DNA of 64,000 nucleotides. Origin: Saturnia japonica (taxonomy: Eukaryota > Arthropoda > Insecta > Lepidoptera > Saturniidae). This document shows positions 56,401 to 64,000 of the stretch, piece after piece. The notes under the pieces are model-generated. The model ran no database searches. It saw only the letters and a list, made by a program, of their open reading frames with translations, and was not told where the DNA came from. Numbering within the stretch: the stretch's first letter is position 1; each line of letters opens with the position of its first letter. The position numbers and the translations under genes were made by a program. The stretch lies in the NCBI GenBank assembly GCA_033032175.1, contig CM065325.1, forward strand, positions 14,660,930-14,724,929. Reading direction: 5' to 3'.

Positions 56401-59400
56401 TTGTATTGTTTTAGGCTTTTTATCTATAAACCAGTATTACTAAATAATTTTCTTTAATTGTTGTGTCGGAACTGACACACGCACACAAACTTTTTTATTT
56501 AATTTTTTATTACAAAATTTCACACACGGCCATATTATTTCAAAATAAGCAAAGCTTGTTTATGGTAATTAAACAGTTGATACAATACACATACTGACAG
56601 TTATGCATAACACACAAAAGTCAGCTATGCACGGAGATCGAACCCGCAACCTCTCGACTCAATAGTAGAGCTTTAATACCATTGAGCCACGAGACCTAGA
56701 GCATAGTGATCGGTACCTACCACCTTCCTAAATGGTTTAATATGGCGGGTGTAAGACAGCGTATATTGTCGACAGAATTGTCGTTTAATAAAAATATGAT
56801 ATTCGAACTACATGGAAATAAACGGCGGTTTTCAACAACCTATCTATCCGTTGTTACAGTTACCAAAGATAGACAAAAATATAACCTTTCGACCTTACTT
56901 TTTTTTGAATAACCTATCAATGGATAGTTTTTCGTATCGTAAGCCGATATCTATCTTCAGTAAAAGATAGTATTTATTACAAAAATGTACTAATCGGGGA
57001 TAAGTATACTCAGATATGTTATTGTAAGGAAACTTCTCTCTCTCTCTCTCTCACACACAGTTTTAATTGCTCTTTGTCTAATTTATTTTTTGTACACTGT
57101 TAGTATGTAGGTATTGCATTTTTTTATTTATTTTATTGATGTCCGTGATGTATGTTTATGTGGGCCAGTCAGAATACCAGCGCTGCACTGATTCACTGTA
57201 GCAATTATGCTGAGACTGGGACCTGTTTATAACCACACAGCACGTTACTTATTATTATTGTTATACATACATAAATCACGCCTATTTCCCAACGGGGTAG
57301 ATAGAGACCACGTCCTTCCACCTGCTACGACCCCGGCATACATCTTTCGCTTCTTCAACATTCATTAATCTTTTCATGCATGCTCGTCGGCTTAGAGTAA
57401 TTCTTGACCTGACCTTTCTTAACAAACATCTCCGATTTTATCGATGAATGTTCGTCTAGGCCTTCCTCTCCCAACGTTTCCTTTCACACTCGCATTATAA
57501 ATTCGTTTTATATTATTGTTATAATTTTTTTAGTTATGCTTTTAGAATTTTTGATGAATAAATAAACTTTTTCTTTATTTCTTGACCTACTCACCTCCAG
57601 ATCGTTGGGTGTTATTTGTCCAACACCAAAGTGCACTAGATCCAGCCTTACTTTATCGTGTTCATCGTATGTATCCAGGATATCGAGTATCGCCTCCACC
57701 GATCCATCGACATCACCTTAAAAATATTATTATAGACTAAATGCTTCAAAATCATTATGAATGCGAATAAGCGACGGATTTTGATCTCTCGGTGGTCACC
57801 GTTCTGTTTGGATTGTGCTTTGCTTACCGTCAGGGACAGTAAAGTCAATGTGCCGAGATATAAAAAAAAATCTAGTACCAACCCAAAATATATGTTTAGG
57901 CGAAACTACTACATTTTTATTATATACTAGCTGTGGCCGCGGCTTCGCTCACGTAGACTACAGAATGCCCGCGCGAATCTTGCTCCCCCGATCCCGGCTA
58001 TTTTAAAAACACAAATGCTTATTGTGGGTGTTCCTTAGAAGACAGATGTATACTCTCGCTGACATTTTTGTATGACTTTTTAATGTCTACAATTATTTAG
58101 TACATTAATATGATTTTGACGGGACTTTCACTGACAGATAGCTGAATTTATAGGGAGTAACTTAGGCTACTTTTATTTTAGAAAAAGAGTTAGGGTGCCA
58201 CGCAAATAAAAAAAAACTGGTCATGGGGAATAAATTCGGGCGCTTAAATGGCTTACGCTGAGTAAACCATAAGAGATATAGCAAATTAATGTACTGCATA
58301 ATTATTGTATCTGTAGTCCACGTGAGCGAAGCCGCGGGCACACAGCTAGTTTTTTAATATTAGTGAAGGATATATAGGAACCTTTTACGACCACATTTAG
58401 CGCAGGATGGGTATCTTCTTGTATCATCTTCTGCCTAGGTCCGTCCGGGCGCAGCTTGTACCGGCCCATCGCTCTCTTGCGCGACAACATCTCGATGTAA
58501 CGCTTCCTGTGCTCCGCCGTCTTGGCCTCTATAACTTCGTTGTCGGCCTCTTGCTTCTCCTTCATCCGTTGGCTATGTCTCCACTTCATCACTTCGTTGG
58601 CGCGTTTCTTATTATGTACAAGATAAATTATTAAAAAGGAAACAAAAAAACCCGACAGCAACAAAAACACTTCACAAGAAAGAAAAAAATTTTGCTTATT
58701 GTTAGATTCCCAGACTTAAATATTAAATATAAATAGCCTATGTTACTCACATAATTAAAACGTATCTAAAACACCTCGTATGTTAAAATCCATGAAGCCA
58801 TTTAGGCTTCATAGTGTGACAAAGAAATAGATATTATGTAAAAAAAATTACTATACTGTACTAACAAACGCTTTTTATTGTAAGTACAGAAAGTAGGGTA
58901 ATTTTATTTGTTTCTTCCCATTTCTTTAAAGTATTTTGGAAGATTTCTTTTTTAAATTCTTTATTTAGACCCAAGATGCAACCACATTAAGATTAAAGCG
59001 AAGACTGGCTCTCAAGTGCAGCTGCCGAGGGTGGTAGCTAGCCGGGAGGGCATTGGAAAATCTCCTATCACCAAGCTATGATTTAAACTTTGGACATCCT
59101 TTGACAGGTATTATATGTGATCCTAATAAGTGTCTTAAATAAAGAAGGTTCCAAGCGTCATCATAACTCATCACGCTAAAATAGCTCTCATTTACAAGGG
59201 TTCAAATTGTTTTGAGACAAATACAGTAAATCTCCTTATTCACGGATTATATGTTCCGTAAATATGCCGCGAATACAGAAACCGTGAATATGGAATGGTA
59301 ATTTATATGGAGTTATAGGGGATACGTTCTTATGTGACAAAAATAAAAAACAAGTATATAAAAAATGGATTTAATTGAAGTTTTTGACCATATTGATTAA

Positions 59401-62357
59401 TTATATTATTATCAGGCTTAGACAATGGTTTAAAGAATTTAGTAATTTTTGAAGTGATAACTTCTTATGGGAGGGTAAACCGCTTCGTAACGTAACGCGT
59501 TACGGCGCTATTAATAGGAGCATAGTTTCAGTCAATCCTAACAACACGCTCGTAGCATAGCGGTCGTAAGCGTGACTGCTACGGCCGAAGTCCTAGATTC
59601 GAATCCTCACCGAACCAAGAGATCATAATTCCACAGTCGGTACACTGTTTTTTTATTTACAAGTTTCTTGTAGGGGCTCGAACTCACGTCGATCGACGCG
59701 GTGTCCCTACACACTAGCACTGGCCCATCATTTCTTCAATAATCGGGAAATGAAGTTGATTCCCTATATCCCATTAACATTATTATGTATTTCGGTATTA
59801 TGGACTAATTATAATTGACATATAATATGAATAAGTAATCATAATTGCCTCACTAGCCTAGTCGTCCTAAGCGCGACTGCTATGCTCGAGGTCCTAGGTT
59901 CGATTCCCAGGTCGAGCAAAGTGTTATTATTGGGTTTTTCTATTAAATACTCAGTATCAGCTCGGAGTTTGGCTTTGTGCCTGATTAATGGTAATAGACT
60001 CACCCTCTATTGCACAGGACCTAAAAACACCCGGGGACTTGTGGGTGTACTTTAGTACACCTCTGCTTAACCCTTCGGGGATACAGGCATAATGGAATAT
60101 TGTTATGTTTATAGTATATTGATTGTCATAATACAGATATACCTCAGAAACGACTTCAAGGACCTGGTCACCTGCTGAGGGGAGTTCCCTCCACCCGAGC
60201 ACCGACACGGGACTCGAAGGCGGAGCCTCCTGAACTATGCGACCGTCCGCAGAGTTTAACACTCGCACCTAATAAAACACCATATTATTATTATACATCT
60301 AAAGTGGCAAAGCAAGCATACGGCCCGGCTGATGGAAAGCACCTACCGTTGCCTATGAACGCTTGTAATACAATGCGTATCACTAGCGCCTTGCCGACCT
60401 TGAACCCCACTACCCCAAAGACCTCTGAAAACTCTTCAAGGTTATTTGGCTACGATCTTCTGTATGGTGAAGGTTTTCCACCAGACAGGCTGCCTCAAAT
60501 AGAAAGAAATCTACAATGAAATTTCTCTATACCATACCTCTCTTATTTGTTTATACCAAAGTCATTTTAATGGCAAAATATTTTATAATTTATAGACTGA
60601 TCGATTATTGCGGACAAGTGAATTAAGAACAAGTGTTGTTATTTCGAGTTGACTCAAAATCACTTTAGAAACATTTACTAAGCTAGCCACCACTTTATGA
60701 AAACGTGTCTCGTCTAATTTGTTATAGTGTAGATAATTAACAAAAAAGAAAACCAAGTTAAATTATTTGAGGAGTTTGGTGGTGGTGTATCTTCGAATTC
60801 GAAGGTCCAATACCAATCAGATTAATATGGGACCAGAGCAACATATTGAAATGGAATTAATTAGTTCCATTAAAATAAATATATTAACCATAGACCCATA
60901 GACAAAATATTAACTGGCTAAGTATGTTTCATAGACGTCAAATGAAAAAAAAGTAAGCTAGGCATGGATTTATACCTAGAACGACGCCAAGTTATTTTTA
61001 TCACTGCTATATAACCAGTGATATTTCACGACCTATTATATTTTATATTTGGCGATTTACAACATCACCAAGCGGCAGTGAGGCACGACGACGATAAATA
61101 GACTTAAGCTCAGAAAATTATTTCAAGGTCATAAAAAATCTTCAAGTGGATTAAAGTCTGTAGTATTGTAATAGTTAGTATTGACCATAACATTAAATTT
61201 TACTCAAATAGATTCTCTTCTTTCCCCTTCGCGTAGCTTTACCATCACAAGGTGCAATTCTGCAAATCAATGAAGCCCCAACTAGCGTGAATTTAAAAAA
61301 CGCTCGCGTTATATGTAGCAGCTATATTCGATGCGTGTAATATGTAATGCGTGATATGTTTTATCACTTGTGATAATGCGATATGTTTATACCTTAGCCC
61401 ACCCGTGGCCTGCTACGATGATGGAACCCCTACGCAGGGTACCGCGTTGCACTAAAACCGTCGCTTGTTTACTGTTGACAATAAATATTGATAGATTGTA
61501 ACATCAATTATCAGAACATGCTATTAAATTATAACAGTAAATTTCTAAATTGAATTCCATAGAACATTCAACAAGGTTGCACAAATACTCAAATGCACGA
61601 CGACAACTATAGCGTGCCCGCACCATCCAACAGTTGGTTAAAATTCTAAACTTTTTGAGGGTGATTAAATAAAAAAGTCACTAAACAAATTTCGCCCAAA
61701 CCTTTCTAAAAACTTACCATCTTTATCATCTGTTTACCCTGGAAATTTCATTTGGCGATCTTGAAGGCATCAAACTTAAAATGAGGTCCAGGAACCAAAA
61801 ATGCCACTTTGAATATGTTTAAGCAACTTACAAAAACTTGCAAATTTTTTGGAGAAAAGATAATCCTGGCAATTTAATATAAGACGGAACACAACCAGAG
61901 GGCAGCCCTAGTGCGTGTTTATCAACCAAGCGGCTGTGGGTAATTATTACAAGAACACTGCCGAGACAACATACTGTTAACTTTTTATACTCTTTAGTCC
62001 CACATAGGACGGTCGTGAACGAACTTGTTCGACTAAAGCAACAAACGAAATCTCATTTTACTCCGAGAGATTTAAAAAAAAAACACTTTAAAAGAAAATA
62101 TATTAGGAAACCCCAGATAGATAAATTGAGTATAAGACTCACCCGGTCCGAGGATCCACCAGCGCTTCAACCACGACACCCTCAACATAACCACTGGGAT
62201 CGGCCTTTAGCTCCATCAGCTGCGCCTGCAGAGTGAGTGCTTCCACCAGGCTGTCGAGGTTCTGCTTCTTGAGCGCAGACACCGGTATCGCCTGGACGTC
62301 ACCGCCCAACGCTTCGCAGACGATTCCGTGCTGGGCGAGCGATCTCAACGTCCGGTC
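53423..62357 (-). CDS. MTIF2: Mitochondrial translation initiation factor IF-2, C-terminal 421 residues
   Basis: MTIF2 positions fMet-tRNA on the mitoribosome. Eight minus-strand coding exons: 62357-62143, 61471-61393, 60268-60143, 58607-58382, 57716-57595, 55732-55549, 54783-54643, 53595-53423; all phases close. Order of motifs: end of the G domain with the G5-type VSAL (GGDVQAIPVSALKKQNL); domain II (VLVQRGTLRRGSIIVAGHGW, LGWRELPSAGDQ); a charged linker with RKRYIEMLSRKRAMGRYK; domain III (KGDVDGSVEAILDILDTYD, HFGVGQITPNDLE); and the tRNA-binding C-terminal domain (VSEGKKKVPVAGSRCMKG, VNTIKRDMECGLRFDE, TTWDPGF then TAA). The 58382 exon has a weak donor (GTTCCT). The GTP-binding P-loop and NKxD exons are not in the window. 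Confidence 0.93.
54362..54425. repeat. GC-rich inverted repeat in MTIF2 intron
   Basis: GGCGGCGCGGCGCAGGGTACC pairs with GGTAC-like CGTACCGCTGCGCCGCGCCC a few dozen bases later in otherwise AT-rich intron sequence. Possible small palindrome or MITE core. Confidence 0.5.
56045..56460. repeat. Repeat C, copy 1 (MTIF2 intron)
   Basis: It matches 63000-63385 along its length: GACAACTTTT, AACGCGGCATTATG-like, CATTTCCTGAATGGTGACGT and TTTAGGCTTTTTATCTATA-like blocks in the same order and orientation. Non-coding, with a TGACGTCA palindrome near 56297. Confidence 0.6.
56640..56702 (-). repeat. tRNA-like SINE head
   Basis: In reverse: GTCTCGTGGCTCAATGGTAT (A box) and GTTGCGGGTTCGATCTCCG (B box). No intact acceptor stem, so read as a SINE head rather than a tRNA gene. 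Confidence 0.45.
57262..57505 (-). mobile_element. Non-LTR RT 3' fragment (short copy)
   Basis: It is DNA-level kin of 63425-63665: TACATACATAAATCACGCC, ACCACGTCCTTCCA and GATGAATGTTCGTCTAG in order. In reverse it reads as the degraded C-terminus of a LINE reverse-transcriptase ORF. Confidence 0.6.
57927..58351. repeat. Fold-back derivative of repeat family A
   Basis: The left half reads as family A in plus orientation from CTAGCTGTGGCCGCGGCTTC to about 58110. The right half is family A in reverse and ends GAAGCCGCGGGCACACAGCTAG at 58349. The outer 35-40 bp are inverted copies. It ends about 30 bp from the weak donor of the MTIF2 exon at 58382. Confidence 0.68.
58960..59070 (-). repeat. Repeat family B fragment
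   Basis: It shares TGGCTCTCAAGTGCAGCTGC and the GCTAGCCGGG(A)GGGCATT block with 2640-2720 (reversed) and TGGTTCTCAAGTTCAGCTGC with 62790-62890. Confidence 0.45.
59549..59625 (+). repeat. tRNA-derived SINE head fragment
   Basis: CGTAGCATAGCGGTCGTAAG (A box) and CCTAGATTCGAATCC (B box) without the body that other copies have. Confidence 0.5.
59848..60118 (+). repeat. tRNA-derived SINE, full-length copy
   Basis: CCTCACTAGCCTAGTCGTCC (A box), CTAGGTTCGATTCCC (B box), GAGCAAAGTGTTATTATTGG, a body with GGAGTTTGGCTTTGTGCC, and CTTAACCCTTCGGGGATAC before a short tail. Best reference copy of the family in this window. Confidence 0.72.
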
Positions 62358-62999
62358 CTAATCGAAAATTCTAGAAACTTCTAGCTAAATTCCATCGTCA
62401 ACAGGATATCTTCTCGCTTCGTAATAAAATCATACGCTATTACACTTCTTTTTGGAGTTTACTACTTAATCGATTTACACATGAAAATTCTATGAGAAGT
62501 GAAATTTATAAAAGCGTTACGTTTTTCTGCACAACGTGCCTTCGCATTTTTCACTTGGAAATCATGTATGTCATTACATACATCATCTTGTTTTTAGATA
62601 AATCAAGAACCACTCGGTCTGTCACTCCGTGAGTTAGAGGTCGGTCAATCTGGCAATTAATCAGTAAAATGTATTCCAGTACTGTAAGTAATATATGTAT
62701 ATAAACTGCAGTCGTGCATTGGAGCTGACACACATTAACACATTTTTTTCTTTATAGGCCAAGATGGCAACTCGCTAAGCCTAGTGAATGGGGCTGGTTC
62801 TCAAGTTCAGCTGCGGGAACACACCTATAGGTGCTTAACGACAGATTTTCAAGTTGAGTTAGCTTGGCGGGTATTTGGAAAAAAGGGCGAGCTATAATAG
62901 GTAAAAACCTCTTCCAAAATAAAAGTCTGTTACATTATGCTATCTCTTTTTATCGCCACGTGCAACCAGATGAAAATAGCTCAAATAAATACTCGTCAA

Positions 63000-63385
63000 T
63001 CTGGGAATTGACAACTTTTAGAAAACTGTTTTAAACACTCTATATCTTTTTACATCATAAAAAGTGATTTAAAAACATTTTTTATTTCAATAAAAATTCG
63101 CCACAAAACGCGGCATTATGGTCCCGCGACGTCATCATTCATTTTATATGTCATTTACAGTGACAAATGTGACAACTCACGCAAGAGTCTAACGTTCATG
63201 TTTCCTGAATGGTGACGTCACGTTTTCTAATTGGCGTTTCAAATCACGTGACTCACAGACAAAATATATTTAAATATTCCAAAGGGATAATTAAATAAAC
63301 TAACAATCACATTTTCTAGATTTATATTGCTTTAGGCTTTTTTTCTATAGACCAATATTACTCAATAATTAACTTTAATTTTTAA
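63000..63385. repeat. Repeat C, copy 2
   Basis: Partner of 56045-56460 in the same orientation, including CATGTTTCCTGAATGGTGAC and ATTGCTTTAGGCTTTTTTTC. It is also followed by LINE-derived sequence, but 40 bp away rather than 800. Confidence 0.6.
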
Positions 63386-63424
63386 ACATACAGTCGAGCA
63401 CTGTTTCTTCCAACTACACTTTGA

Positions 63425-63905
63425 ATACATACATACATAAATCACGCCTTTTTCCCAACGAGGTAGGCAGAGACCACGTCCTTCCATCTGCTACGATCCT
63501 GGCATACATGTCTCGCTTCTTCAACAGTTATTAATTTTTTCATGTATGCTCGTTTGTTTAGAATTCTCTTGACTTGACCTTTCTATAGAACGTCCGCGAT
63601 TTGATCGATGAATGTTCGTCTAGACCTTCCTCTTCCAACGTTTCCTTTCACACTCGCATTATAAATTTGTTTATTCATTCATCTTCTCAACATGCCCAAA
63701 CCATCTAAGCATACCTTTCTCAATCAGTGTGACTGTATCTTCTTTCACACCACAACATTCTCTTATCACACTATTTCTTATCCTGTCACTCAATTTCACT
63801 CCTAACATACCTCTTAGCGCTCTCATTTCTACCGCATTTATTTTACTTTCATGATTTTTTCCCACACCCAGCTTTCACTTTCGTAGATGAGTGTTGGACC
63901 TAATA
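63425..63905 (-). mobile_element. Non-LTR RT 3' fragment (long copy)
   Basis: In reverse it encodes INAVEMRALRGMLGVKLSDR and then GMLRWFGHVEKMNE, a conserved C-terminal segment of a LINE reverse-transcriptase family widespread in insects. It is truncated on the 5' side near 63905 and carries stops after MNE. Confidence 0.7.
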
Positions 63906-64000
63906 ATTCTCTGGAATTTGAAATGAAATGACAACAAAGGAAAATGACAAGAATTTCAAAATGAGTAAAAATATATAAATATAAAATTGAGGCATACCTA

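Larger units (their letters stand above)
62358..64000. other. MTIF2 intron or upstream region, right edge
   Basis: No MTIF2 exon upstream of 62357 is recognised; the G-domain exons must lie beyond 64000. The stretch holds a family B fragment (62760-62890), repeat C copy 2 and a LINE fragment. Confidence 0.5.

Noticed and set aside
59848..59930. Functional tRNA genes at the A/B-box sequences (also 42994, 51919, 56640, 59549)
   Set aside because: Acceptor stems do not pair and the shared downstream bodies identify SINE copies.
60300..60520. 71-codon plus-strand ORF in an MTIF2 intron
   Set aside because: No recognisable motif and no splice context; it lies opposite a real minus-strand gene.

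Overview
This window looks like nuclear DNA of an insect, most probably a moth or butterfly. The background is AT-rich, conserved host genes carry short GT-AG introns, and the gaps are filled with tRNA-derived SINEs, hAT-type MITEs, non-LTR fragments and Mag-like Gypsy elements with very short LTRs. The species cannot be named from the sequence alone.

Five conserved host genes are visible. The 3' end of DDB1 (+) is at 240-1725. A complete four-exon NUDT14-like Nudix hydrolase (-) is at 7775-10435. A single-exon HTATSF1 (Tat-SF1/barricade) gene (+) is at 37072-38658. A three-exon WDR20 (+) is at 39614-46393. The last eight coding exons of mitochondrial initiation factor 2, MTIF2 (-), are at 53423-62357, with its GTPase core lying beyond the right edge. 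They are unrelated housekeeping functions (CUL4 ubiquitin ligase adaptor, nucleotide-sugar hydrolysis, splicing, deubiquitinase cofactor, mitochondrial translation), and nothing suggests a functional cluster.

The centre, about 12.4-35.4 kb, is a nested transposon complex whose order of arrival can be read from target-site duplications. An old errantivirus-type (env-bearing) Gypsy element (12420 to about 23.8 kb, +) was hit in gag by a Mag-like Gypsy element (13093-17527) with identical 71-bp LTRs. Next to it, an old Jockey-like LINE relic (34146-35351, -) received a second LINE (about 34140-24926, -) in its poly(A) tail. That LINE was later interrupted by an LTR element that collapsed to a solo LTR (30690-31546) and by a second Mag-like element (25482-29882, -) with 116-bp LTRs.

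The rest is intergenic or intronic DNA with hAT-like MITEs (several with exact 8-bp duplications, one nested inside another), SINEs, a fold-back repeat, a degenerate tandem array and a MADF-domain pseudogene. I found no CRISPR array, rRNA gene or convincing functional tRNA gene, and no evidence for a wholly new system. The most informative structure is the layered transposon stratigraphy.
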